Positions 8,979 to 19,869 of a stretch of 64,000 nt of DNA are shown here, piece by piece. The notes beneath the pieces are model-generated. The model made no database searches. It saw only the letters and a list, made by a program, of their open reading frames with translations, and was not told the origin of the DNA. The position numbers were made by a program, and so were the translations under genes. Location of the stretch: the NCBI GenBank assembly GCA_029204225.1, contig CM055103.1, positions 54,088,980-54,152,979 of the forward strand, read 5' to 3'. This stretch comes from Diphasiastrum complanatum (Eukaryota > Streptophyta > Lycopodiopsida > Lycopodiales > Lycopodiaceae). The stretch's first letter is position 1. Each line of letters begins with the position of its first letter.

Positions 8979-9032
8979 TGTGCAAAAAGTACAAAAAGGA
9001 CCAAGAGTGGATCCTAATCTGATCCTCAAGAG

Positions 9033-10559
9033 TTCACTGATTGGCTACCAAATATCATTTAGTTATGGATTGGATCAGTGCAATACAGACTTAATCTGAA
9101 CCTTTTGTCCAAAGATGTCTGTATAAGTCAGCCTAATCTTAGCTTGTGTCCTAAGATCTGAAGTAGGTTGATTGGTTGAAGGAATTTTGTTGATAAAAGT
9201 ATGATGGTCGGAAAAATTGTGATGTGGATTTATTCACTTCAGAGATTTTCCAGATATGTTATTTACTCAAGAGAAATAGAAACTTATGTAGCTGAGTTAC
9301 AAGATTCTTAGTGATATATGTGAGTAACATATGCGGATTTTGGAGGAATCTGCGAGATAAGGACATATGTGTTTATGTATTGGATCATAGTGAGATTATT
9401 CTCATATGTGCACGATTAATCTTGTGTGGATCTGTTATGTATTCCTGGTTGCTAAGGTTATCTGGTGCACTTAACCTAGTGGTTGAACATAGACATATGA
9501 TCAAGTATTGTGTTTGACAATCACTTGCAGAGTTAAAAGATCTGTTCTGATAGATCTATTGGTTACCTTAAAATGATTTGGATAACGATCTAAATGTGGT
9601 GTTATACTAGTATAAATAAGATCTGCACCTAGACATTTAAGATTTCTAAATCATGAGCAATTAACTTGACTACTTGATTTACTCTTGTGGAAGTTAATTG
9701 GTAAAACGGACAGTGTGAAGAGAATTCACCGGAAACTGTTTGTTTTGTGTGTATTGCTTCTAAGACACAATTTATGAGTCATTTGGATTCATTAGAAAAT
9801 TATGTGCATAGGATACTGATTTCTTGGATGAGTATTTCTCAGTTTAGAAATAAACTTGATTCATTAGTGATAGTATCCCTGAGACCTCAATTGGATACCA
9901 GATCCTAATGGTGCCAAGAATGGTAAACTGAATTTTGGGAATTCAGCAGAACTTTGTAATCTCTAGATGTTGTTCTAGGTGATTGTATAAAGTTTATCTT
10001 GTTAAAGACATGTGTTATAATGGTCTTCACAGGCATTTTCATTAAGAATTTGTTTACTTATGAGGAATTTGCTTACCTTACAGATTGTAGTCTATAAGTG
10101 CTTGCGTACAAAGTTCAGTCTATATCTCCAGTTTTGTAGGAGAAAGATAAATCTATTAAGATACAGATAGATGCTGATTTCTTGCATATGATGCTAGAAA
10201 TGGGACTGTTGACTCATTAGAATAACTGCAGTACTCTGGTTGAGTTATAATTGTTTGAGACTTGATGGATCTCCTAGAGATTTTAGATGACTAAATTGTG
10301 GTATTTTAGAATATTTGGATATTCTAAGAATATTTGTACCAAGAAGCATTATTTTCTACAAGAAATTGACATGGAATTTCTTTAGCTTTTGGATTTGATT
10401 TTTGAAATAAAGTAAAATCACCTAGTATTTCATGTAATTGGGATTACATGAAGGTTATGATTATTTATTTTGGATAAGAACTACCCATTTGGAAGATTTA
10501 TAGCTTATTTGTAGTGGGTTTCTTTTCTTGCCTAACCTGAATCCAAGATGTAGTCAATC
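9033..10559. other. Unassigned AT-rich sequence
   Basis: No gene or domain found; the longest open frames are under 70 codons. It starts exactly where the right LTR of the family B element breaks off. It probably consists of decayed repeats. Confidence 0.5.
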
Positions 10560-11227
10560 TAGCATCAAAGAGACGGAGTTAGTTGTCACGCGTAGGTTCG
10601 TTCCCATGAGAGCGATAGTATAGTTCAGATTTCAACATGAATGGAGTATCTAACACTACATCCATTAACACTAAGCATTAACACTACATTCATTAACCCT
10701 AAATCCACAACAATGATAGAAACTTACTCTTTTCTCTCTCCCTTTCTCTCTCACAAAAAGCATAAGAAATAGCAATCCCAATAATGATCAGATCCAACAA
10801 TTAGCAAAATCCAAAGAAAGCATGAGGAATGGACGAGAAGAGAGGAAGAGCAAGGACATTCATCAATCCATTTCTAAAGAGAACTAATCTGCTTTATTGA
10901 AATGAGGAAATGAACATGAGGAGCAACTCGAGTTGGTCCCTTTTTATAGTAGAGAGGAGGACCCTGGCCTCTGAATCCTATTGGTCTAGTCTTGCCTCTC
11001 TTTTTATTCAAATTTAAAAAAGTGTGGGAACCATCAAAATTGGAGGAAAACCCAACTTTATTCACTAACTTGACATTTAGGCCCTGCGACATTAAAAGTC
11101 CCGCAAAAAGGCCTAAAGTCCTTTTATTGAATTTCTAATTAATCAAATAACTAAGTGATCATTGGTTTGGACTTACACACGCAGGGCTAGGGTTAGGGTT
11201 GCCTTGGGATCCGCAAACCCTCCAACA
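10560..11227 (-). mobile_element. 3' LTR of a minus-strand retroelement (left border approximate)
   Basis: On the minus strand, TGTTGGAGGG starts at 11227 right after a polypurine tract containing GGTGGGGGATA (about 11238-11228). Inside are a TATAAAAA box (10948-10941) and an AATAAA signal about 50 bp further on, as expected for a U3-R junction. The 3' border is not fixed, because no second LTR is present for comparison. The polypurine tract and start resemble those of plant gypsy-type elements. Confidence 0.6.
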
Positions 11228-13851
11228 ATATCCCCCACCAAAACTGGTGGCGGTCCCACGACACCTGCAATATGCAGTTATTAGGGACTTTTATTGGCTT
11301 CACGCCTATCTTAATTAAATGATACAGCACCTTCTCCATAAAGTCAAGGCGTGCCGTATTGAAATCCAAATTATGCGGCAGGAAAAAACGGTGGGCTCCG
11401 GCAATCCACTTGGAAGTTGTCCATGAGGTGAAGCGGGATTCCCAAGAGCCTCCCATCATAGCCGCACGAAAATACAGTCGAGCAATCGGCAGCTGATCTT
11501 TGATTTGCTCTGAGGCCATCAGCTTATTTGGATCAAATGCCAGGGTAGGAAGGCAATCATCCCATTTGGTTGCCACTGACGCCAACAGAGTTAGATCTTT
11601 GGCAAACATTGCCGATTGTCGCACCGTTGCTCATGTGGATGCTGCTTTAAGAAGGTCTGGATCTGGTCCTCGACGCTGATGGGCCTTCTGAATAAATGGC
11701 TTGTCCTTGATGAGGATGGACACACTTGTACTGTCGGTATAGTTGGTGGTTGATCTGCTAGATCTGGAGCTCCCCCCTGGTCCATGCTTGAATCAACCCC
11801 TGTATCCATCTGTACAGCTTCTTGGCGCGAAGGGGAGAATTGTGGCATGACCGAGATGGGGATTTGTAGTCCGGCTTCCAACACTTGAACGGCAGCTTTT
11901 TCATAAGCGTTGATGGTCTCTTTTGCCTTTGCCAACTCGGTTGAAGCTGCTCCTTTGAACCTATCAAAGCGGCCTTGGAATCCCTGAAGGGCCACTTTGT
12001 ATGTTTCCACTTTCTTGAACAAATATGCAATCTCCGTCGGTGTGACTGGATGATCGGGTATTTGTGTTTGCAGATATGCATCACGCTCAAGGGTAGTCGC
12101 ATCCAATTCACCTTGAAGCCGTGTGCGATCTTGTTCGGCCATTTGTGATTGCCCCTTCAGCAGCTGCACCTGTTGCTTGGCATCTTGCACTGCCTTATCT
12201 ACCTGATCTTCTGTGGTTGTCAGGGCATTTTGCAAGGAGCTGATGTAGGTTTCCAAGTGATCAGCTTGTTGTTGGGCCAATGTCTTTTCGCTTTCAGCCT
12301 TTTCTTCATGTTGCTTGGCTATTTTCACCTCTCGATCCAGTTGGACAATTTTTTGGCTGATCAGCGTGTTTTCGGATCCTAAATTAGAGATCCTCTGCTC
12401 CATTTCCTTCTTCTTATCCAGCATAGACTGGATCACTTGCCCAAGGCTTGAAACTAACTCGAGAGCATCACCAGAATCAACAATCGTGGAGGTGGCCGCA
12501 ACAGGAGACCCTGATGGTACTGTCCTTGGTAGGCGTGGAATAGGTGCCAAGGTATCTTCTTCTTCAAAAATATCCTCGTCTTCAAACCCTTCAGGCACCG
12601 TGGCATCGAACTGCTTCGGTGACTATACCGTTGTGCCGACCCGAAGTGTGGCTGGGCTACCCTATGTGGGTGGTTGTTGACTGGCATCTTCGACACCAAC
12701 AGTAACTTCATGGATATGCCCGAATCCTCTTTCAGGGAATTGGGATTCAAAGGGTGCTGGGCTCTAGGGCATTTCAAAGATTTCGGTGGCCCCAAGGGGG
12801 TCGGAATCATCGAACATATCCATGAAGAACTGTGTGTTGGGTGAGGTTGCTTCGGTGTGTGGGGGTGAGGCGGCCTGGGCAGCTGTGATGGGAATGGTAG
12901 GCCCAATGGTCACATACTGTCCTTGTATGGGAGCAGAGGCGAGGGAGCATCAGAGGCGATGGGAATGAGAAGTTTAGTGCGAACAGCAGCAGGGGGTGGA
13001 AGCGCAGCTGACGAGGTATGCCTAGTCGACGTCGTGATGCGGAAGGCGAGTCAGGAATTACGATCTCATTGTGTGAACGACGACGACTATGAGAACTTGA
13101 GGCTTGATGAGATGACTCGACCGGCGCTTCTTCGTAAATCGAAAGCACAAAATCTAGGTGGAAGCCATGGATTCTGTTTTCTAAGTGAGAAGCCGCTAAG
13201 AGGGAAAATAGAGAGCCAGCGGTAAACTACTGCTTTGTATTGGCCTTAATAGCTTGCTTGAGCTCACCAGAAACAGTCTTGAACCAGTTATATGGTTCAA
13301 GAGGGGCTTTCGCCAACTTTATGTGGGAATCCACTATCCTGTGAAGGATTTGAGATGTGATGCAGTCTTTCCCGAGGTTGCCAACCATCAGGGAATGATT
13401 CAACAATTGGGCAGCGGCGTGGATGGAAGGCTCAATGATGGCTTCCAGAAGGTAGCCATCATTAGTCCAATGCAGATCGTTGGTGAGGTCAATGTATGGC
13501 TTGATGGCCTGTTTGGCATGCTTGTGATTGGGTGAGGTGTGCATACCGGATGAGATTCCTATAGCTGCAAGTGCGGCCTCTGTGACGCACACCTTGTGTG
13601 TGGCTCCTTGGAAGGTGATGTAAAACTTGGATTTCTTCCTTCCACGTACTGAAGGCAAGAGTGATGAGATCCATATTGATGCGTCCTGAAAAGGCTCTCT
13701 CATGAATACCCATTGCAGTAAGTAGAGGCTCCGCAAGGGTCATCCACTGAGTGACCATGCTTGTGCTAGGAAGAATCATGATGTCTGTTGCAGATGGGAC
13801 ATCACGATGGATAGTATAGCGCGGAGACTAGGAAGTATCGGTAGAAGACAT
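11193..13851 (-). pseudogene. Degenerate large ORF (helical domain, coiled coil, C-terminal domain) upstream of retroelement 3' LTR
   Basis: Read from 13851 leftwards, coding-like sequence runs in several frames: an N-terminal part (about 13779-13630, then 13736-13227, containing VCVTEAALAAIGISSG and LLNHSLMVGNLGKDCITSQI), a Ser/Arg-rich linker (about 13130-12990), an acidic segment with a long heptad-rich coiled coil (12598-11591, 335 codons from an in-frame GTG), and a C-terminal part (11624-11193, with WDRHQFWWGILLEG). Frames are broken near 13630, by a TAG just before 12598, and at 11600. Base composition is more GC-rich than the surroundings. The family is not identified. The N-terminal part is loosely like 'putative plant transposon protein' domains, but I am not sure. 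Its position directly before the polypurine tract is that of an extra ORF in gypsy-type or non-autonomous elements. Confidence 0.5.
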
Positions 13852-14653
13852 GATGATCAGAAATGAATTATAACCGCGTGAGAGTGTATCAGAAGGCAAT
13901 GCAGGAAATTTGGAAGGCTTTGGTCACAAGAAAAATTCGCAAGAGCTTCGCTAGCACAAGTGAGGAATGAATCAAATTCAGCCAACTTATAGGTGAATTT
14001 GGTGTTATGTGCCCTCATTTGCAGATGTTTAGGTGTCTAAAACCAGAGGCAAAGTTGAATTCAATTCACATTACCAAGATAGCAAGTTTTGCTTGCTCCA
14101 AGCATTGATTTCTAAGCGAGTTTTGGAGGTGATTTCATAGAGGAGGATTTCTAGCATTCAAGGAGAGGGAAGATCAGAAATTTGGGGACTCTTCAAGGCT
14201 GTTATAAGGTGTAGAGGACACCTCCTAAAGTGATTTAGGTTCAGTCCAACCATTGCTTGACTTATGCATCAAATTAGATCAATTTTTCATCAATTTTTGC
14301 TTCTGATTGGATAGTAGATTGTGTTGCATCCTCATTAAGTTCCATTTAGATCTTTTACAAGGGATTTTGGATGTATATTAGGTTGCTGAAATTCACTCTT
14401 GATCAGATCATTTGGAAGCTTTAATGTTCTTTATAGAAAGAGGGGCAATTCTACTAGTATTGTCTACTTCAATCAAGAAGTGCATTGTTTCTAGTATTCT
14501 ATGATTTGATTTTGTTAAAGATCATTATTAGATCTTTATAGGAAGTCTATTACTGATCTTTTCAGGTCCCTAAGAAGTGGGATAAGGTAGATCTTCAATC
14601 AAATCAATATAAGTAACCTTCATTTGTGTCAAGTCCTTGATTAGGAGACTAGA
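13852..14653. other. Unassigned sequence upstream of copia gag fragment
   Basis: No open frame of note. It separates the start of the minus-strand ORF cluster from a plus-strand copia gag start. Part may be the leader of the copia element, but I find no primer-binding site. Confidence 0.4.
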
Positions 14654-15467
14654 TGGCATCTTTAAATGCATATCTTTTGGATACTAATGAAAGGCTAACA
14701 AAACTAACTATTCCATATGGAAAGTTAGAATGGAATCCATCATGATCATGCAAGATCTGATGGAGATTGTAAATGGTAAGGAGGGTGAACCTATTCATCC
14801 TCAAGAAAAAGCCAAATACATCAAGAGGTGCAATGTTGCACTACATTGCATAAAAATGAATATTGCAAATGAACTCTTAAGAGAGGTAGGAGATTGCACT
14901 TCGGCTCAAGATGCTTGGGAGACTTTGCAAAAGGTCTATGAATCCAAGAACCAAACTAGGATGTTAGCTTTGAATAATCAAAGGAGCATAAGCTTTTCGC
15001 TTCTAAAAGGAGGAGGTCTAGATATAGGCGACAAATGTAGGACAGATTGAAGGTGAAGTGCTACTATTGTAGCATTATGCCTCGGAATGCTTCAAGAGGA
15101 AGCAAGATCAAAGCCAAGCCAACATGAGCAAAGAGGAGGAGGAGGAGAGTTCACATGAGGACTCTCTCATGATGTCCATATTTTCTTCAACAAGCTTCAA
15201 AGGAGAAGATCCTTGGTGGATTGACTCGGGTGCTAGTTCACACATGACTAGCAAAAGATTGATGGACCTATAAAGCCTATGTATACAGCAAATGATGAAG
15301 CTTGTAAGATTGAAGGAGTTGGTAGCATTCCCCTTTGCTTAGGATCTTCCAAAAAGATCAACATAGAAGGTGTTTTGTACATTCCTACAATAACAAAGAA
15401 TCTACTAAGTGTGGGTCAAATGGTAGAGAATGGTTTCAATGTTGAATTTGCTTCAAATGAATGTTGA
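14654..15467 (+). pseudogene. copia gag-protease fragment with frameshift
   Basis: It starts ATGGCATCTTTAAATGC, a typical copia gag start. The Gag domain (UBN2-type) follows with IHPQEKAKYIKRCNVALHCIK and LREVGDCTSAQDAWETLQKVYES. A deletion-bearing zinc knuckle (CYYC..HYASEC, frame changed in between) leads to an acidic linker, then the protease segment with WWIDSGASSHMTSK. A second deletion removes the bases after AGCAAAAG, and a new frame resumes with the TANDEACKIEGVGSIPLCLG block, as in the copy at 2.8 kb. The similarity to that copy stops at ..AATGAATGTT (about 15466). Integrase and reverse transcriptase are absent. Confidence 0.82.
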
Positions 15468-17231
15468 TGTAAAACTATCATTACCATGCATTCTGAAGTA
15501 TGTGGAAGGTAATATTGGATCATTGTTGGTCCATCGTTGGACAGCCTACCATATATATCAACATTTTGATTCTCTTGCTAATGATAGATCGTTGCAGGTC
15601 CATCGCTAGACAACAACAAGTCTACCTTCAACAAGCACTCCAAAAATGAGTATGCTTCATCGCTGGTCCATCGCTAGACAGCGGAAAGTATATGACGTAT
15701 ATATCAAGCCAAACACAAGTTGTATGGACCCTCATTGATCCATCGTTGGACAGCGGGTTCATAGACAAGTGTCGACACTGAATGTCAGTTGTTATCCATG
15801 TACAAAATAAGTATAGCAACTTAGCAACTTATAGTATTTAATGAAATAATGCAGTCCAATCTTCCCTACATAAAGTGATAAATAGAGATAGGCCACACCA
15901 TATCCTTACCGTATCAGGGCATTCCGCCATTTTGATAAGTCTTATGGTATTTGTCCATATCCATCTATGGAATTAAAACATACGTACTCGAAAATTGACT
16001 ATGCTACATAAATTGGAACTAGCAAACAAGGGATACCGTGGATTAGTACTCAAGTATGGGGGCAAATCCATACCAAACCGATACGTGGACCTTTTGTATA
16101 AAACGAAGGTAATGCACCGTTTTCGTAACCCTTGAGCATATCCATCCAAGAGCCCGCTAGCTATCGCTCTGTCTTATACATTCTAAATACTAATCGTGTC
16201 TTAAGGGTAAAGCAATACTTGTGTGCGCTTAAACATGACCAAGCATTTTAACACTTGTAATAGGACGAGGGCAAATCCATGTCGTTCCAATCCCTATGAG
16301 TGCAACGATCTATTGCACAACTCCATGTGCATTAAGAACATCTAGGTTATCAATACTTGTTTCATTGGTTTATACCTATCTAAATGGGAAACAACTGAAA
16401 AACAATCATAAGTGTCGTCTTATTAAGTGAGATATGTTGTGTCTTTTATGAAAAACAAAATTAGATTGGTCGTTATTCCTTTTCCAATTGTAGGTAGGAT
16501 AAGAACGTTTTCCTATTTTTTATCACTGTCTTGCCACCAATCGTCCATACATACTTATATTCGTGTAAATATGATCACGTTATTGTAAAGTAGTTAACGA
16601 AACAACGTTTTTCATCACTAACCTGAATGGATGTCATGAGAGAATCGTGTGAGGAAGTCACGATGGGTACGAAGAATGTTTCCTTCAAAGAATGGCAATC
16701 AACAAGTTTGAATCTATTTATTGCCATGGATTAATATCAGTTATAGAACCAATACGTAATGACAGAAGCCCGTATTTATATTTGAAACAAAATTGTTTCT
16801 AAAACTAGCTAAAAAAGCATAGTATCATATGCATGCTACCATTACATCGAAGCACCATGTTGTTTGCCATTTACATACCTGTATCAGAGCGTTTTTCGAA
16901 TCAAAAAAGGAATAGCAGTGCAATTCTGCAATCTATAAGCCGTTGTAAAGTAAGATACATATTTCACTCAATGTCATTGTCCATATTCAACTTACAACAA
17001 ATTGTAAGCACTACGTTGATTATGAGCAAGAAAATTAAGAAGTTGGTAGCCAACGATGGACCATTTTCCCACTAAAGAGACATTGTAATAGAATCTGTAA
17101 TGTGGCTCCATCGTTGTCCAACCAACGATGGAAGTCTTTGTTTGAGCTAACATGTGCGTGAGAGAATATAGTGTTGATCCAACAATATGTAAACCAGTGC
17201 ATCGCTGTCCAAAAATGTGTATATATCAACA
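15462..17231. mobile_element. Putative non-autonomous DNA transposon with subterminal motif arrays
   Basis: The ends are short inverted repeats TGTTGAT (15462-15468) and ATCAACA (17225-17231). The left side carries four copies of GGTCCATCGTTGGACAGC-like motifs spaced about 70 bp apart (15528, 15597, 15665, 15737). The right side carries the same core mainly in opposite orientation (17047-17064, 17107-17132, 17199-17213). There is no ORF over 80 codons between them. The arrangement resembles subterminal repeats of hAT/CACTA/Mutator-type elements. No clean target-site duplication was found, so class and exact borders are uncertain. Confidence 0.4.
15528..15754. repeat. Four 18-bp motifs at about 70-bp spacing
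   Basis: GGTCCATCGTTGGACAGC (15528-15545), GGTCCATCGCTAGACAAC (15597-15614), GGTCCATCGCTAGACAGC (15665-15682) and GATCCATCGTTGGACAGC (15737-15754), separated by unrelated spacers. GTCCA..TGGAC can form a small hairpin. Confidence 0.85.
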
Positions 17232-17989
17232 TTCAAGCATTCACATGCATGCTTAAGCTACTTTTTAGACTAGAAACAACCAAGAGGAGCGCGCTGCTAG
17301 TGCTACCCCAGCGCACTATCACATAAAAAAAATTTGTTTCTTTCTTCATACACATACCAACTGCTATTAAAACAAGCAAAAGTGTAGTCATATAAGCTAT
17401 GGAAACGCGTTTTAACAGCCATTTGCAAAGGTGTGAAATCCTTGACTAACCAATTTAGCAAGAGATTTTGAGGAGTCACCAATTCTAGAGCATGCTAGAG
17501 TGCTTTCTATTCAAAATCAAGCATTTTTCATGTGTAGAACTGATTTTTTGTAAATAAAAACTCAATATAGGGCAAAATACTTGAAGTAAGTCGATTTCAC
17601 ACTTTGTTTGGTGGAATGTGGCAACTTTAATTGCATTGGATAGATCTTATTGCATTCTTCAAGAATCTTCATCAAGCTTGTAGCATCTGCATATAGAAAG
17701 TGACAATTTTTTGTACCTTTGTAGAAACTCTATTTTTGATTGGAACTCTTGTGTTTAACGTTGTTGGACTTTTCAAGAGTGTATCGCAATCTTACAAAGT
17801 ACAAAAGTTCATAAGATTGTAGGTTGATCATCAAGTATCTTTCATTCTATGTGTTGGATTTGCTAGTTTTGGAGCAAGAAAGAGATTGTTCCATGTCTTT
17901 GTGATTTCTACTTGAGTTCATTTGTTGACATTCAAGAGAGTGCTTTGTGCATTGGAATAGGTTGAAAGAGAGGATCAAGCCATTGCAAC
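17232..17989. other. Unassigned sequence upstream of copia gag
   Basis: No gene seen. The last part may be the leader of the copia gag at 17990; no primer-binding site was recognised. Confidence 0.4.
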
Positions 17990-18690
17990 ATGGCTACAAA
18001 TGGAGGCTTCATGTTAGAAAGCAATGATAGGCTTACCTCAAGCAACTATTCTACTTGGAAGGTGAGAATGAAGTCTCTCCTTCAGATGAATATTGTTGTA
18101 GGTGTGGAGGAAAGACCTTTGGCACCTCAAGAACAATTGAGGTATGATAGGAGGGCAAAGAAATCTCTTCATGTGATCAAGATGAATGTTACAAATGAAC
18201 TTCTCAAGGATGTTGGTAAGTGTACGTCATCAAGTGAGGCTTGGGAAGCTTTGAAGAAGCTTTATGAGTCCAAGTCTACATCAAGGGTACTAACTCTGAG
18301 GAGGCAATCTTTCAATGTTTGCAAAAGAAGGATGAAAGTGCTCATGCTTTTGTTTTGAGGTTTAAAGCATTCAATGAAGAGTTAACATGTATCGATGGAA
18401 GCGTTAAGGAGATAGAACTTGTTCAAGTTGTTCTTAATGGCTTGTTGGATGATCATGTTAATCTTGTTCAAAGTTTTGCTATTCAAAAGACTTTGCCAAG
18501 TATGGTGGATTTGTAAGAGATCTTGATGAATGAGGACTTTAGGCTTCTATCAATAGGAGGATCTACTTCCATTTCTCAAGTTTGAGAGGAGGAGGCTATG
18601 TTCTGAAAAGGCAAGTTCAAGGGCAAAGGCAAAGGCAAGTGGTCTAAAGGGCAAGAACAAGATCGATGGAGCAACAAGGTCTAGGCCTCA
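17990..18690 (+). pseudogene. copia gag remnant (family C)
   Basis: The start is MATNGGFMLESNDRLTSSNY; STWKVRMKSLL is the usual gag N-terminus. VIKMNVTNELLKDVGKCTSSSEAWEALKKLYESKS is the UBN2-type Gag core. A frameshift near 18310 moves the reading to DESAHAFVLRFKAFNEELTCIDGSV..LVQVVLNGLLDDHVNLVQSFAIQ, and in-frame stops follow at about 18516 and 18584. The basic stretch KGKFKGKGKGKWSKG is recognisable before homology ends. It is the same family as the minus-strand copy at 35.0-36.8 kb and lacks the four codons ELMD found there. Protease and the rest of pol are absent. Confidence 0.8.
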
Positions 18691-18719
18691 ATGGATGGTC
18701 GTCGTCCCAACAAATGAAA

Positions 18720-19350
18720 CAATGAACAATGATAACTGATGATAAGGATCTGGATTACTTGGAGAACAAAGTTATGATAGAGCTGTTTTGATTGTGTTGA
18801 TTAAGAGTATTAGTGTAGAAGTCTTAGACTACCATAAAGAGAGATTGTAGGAAACAATTAGGCATCTGAGACAGTCATGCAATTCTCTAATACTAATATT
18901 CTCATATAAAGAAATGTAAGAACGATTAGACGTCAAAGACAACCATACATTTTTTCGTTCATGATACTTGCGGAAGAAGAGTGAGAGTTAATTAACATTC
19001 AACGGAATGCAATGATATAGAACAATAGCAAATATGTATATTTAGTGTTGTAATAACAACTAACAGATCACAAAACAATTGCACTGATAAGCGCATGATC
19101 CTACTTACAGAAGCGAAACAGTTACTATACTTTTGAATATTCACTCTCTCTCTATATTCTCTAACTCTAAGGAGTTAGATACTATGAAGACCAATTTTGG
19201 TCTTTTGATCTCTGTCATGTAGACTTCAAATCAATCTTGTATCAATTACGAGTCATATTATTTTTCCAATTGCTTATTTACTTATATAGCAGCTGGATCA
19301 TCTTGTATTTATTAACCAGTTGTTTAACTAATCAATTATGTCAGTTATTA
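18720..19350. repeat. Dispersed repeat, copy 1 (LTR-like)
   Basis: The segment shares an ordered series of blocks with 22230-22690: AATTAGGC.TCTG.GA..G.CATGCA, 'cactctctctctatattctc' against 'cactctctctctatcttc', and GATCCTACT. Both copies lie left of minus-strand retroelement coding remnants, as a 3' LTR of a minus-strand element would. Borders were not determined. Confidence 0.45.
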
Positions 19351-19869
19351 TTGGAGCGTGAAGACGTAACAATCTGTACGTGAAATTTTGTGTAAATCTA
19401 CAGAATGTAGCATTTTTTGCATTCTTCAAGAAAAATGTCACATTTTTTTAAGTGCCCAAAATGGCCCGAAATTCTAAGTAAACACTTTGTCACATTTTTT
19501 GCAAAATCCTTTTGTACTCAATGACCACTAGCTTCAAGTTGGTAGTTGCCTATTTTTTTACAAGAGCTACATTTCATAAAAGTACACAACATAGTGGAAC
19601 CAATACAAGAATCAGTTACATATTAAAACTTTTTGATAGTTTTATAGAAGAGAAGATTCATTGAAATCTTATTCATCTCTAAAGCTCACATCTCACCCCA
19701 TTCTTGTATTTTATTCATGGATCTCGTGTTTTCTATGACAATGGTATATCTTCAGGAAGAACTCGACCTTTTTAGATTCAAATTTGTTTATCTAATTAAT
19801 ATCATGTCTATAATTGTCCAAGCAAGCATATTAGATAATTTATATGCCATTAGAAGGCCTTTGTCAACA
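19351..19869. other. Unassigned AT-rich sequence
   Basis: No gene seen. It may contain decayed retroelement pol sequence continuing from the reverse-transcriptase remnant to its right. Confidence 0.4.

Larger units (their letters stand above)
4478..9032 (-). mobile_element. Non-autonomous LTR retrotransposon with novel repeated-module ORF (family B)
   Basis: On the minus strand the element reads: 5' LTR fragment (9032-8979), primer-binding site TGGTATCAGAGC (8978-8967, complementary to the initiator tRNA-Met 3' end as in copia), a leader of about 1.6 kb, a zinc-knuckle/repeat protein region (about 7322-5447), polypurine tract TTTTTGAGGAG (5320-5310) and 3' LTR (5309-4478). The first 54 bp of both LTRs (as read on the plus strand) match with one difference; beyond 9032 the right LTR is lost. 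I find no protease, integrase, reverse transcriptase or RNase H motifs, so it would depend on another copia for replication. A related LTR and PBS occur at 38144. Confidence 0.75.

Noticed and set aside
10874-11092. 72-codon minus-strand frame inside the LTR at 10.9 kb
   Set aside because: It spans the TATA box and the U3 region; the frame is incidental.
11187-11205. CTAGGGTTAGGGTT resembling telomere repeats
   Set aside because: Only two TTAGGG-like units, and the plant type is usually TTTAGGG; it lies inside an LTR and is not an interstitial telomere array.
15528-15754. Repeat-spacer layout resembling a CRISPR array
   Set aside because: Eukaryotic nuclear sequence, only four imperfect 18-bp repeats, no cas genes, and an inverted counterpart on the right side; subterminal transposon motifs fit better.
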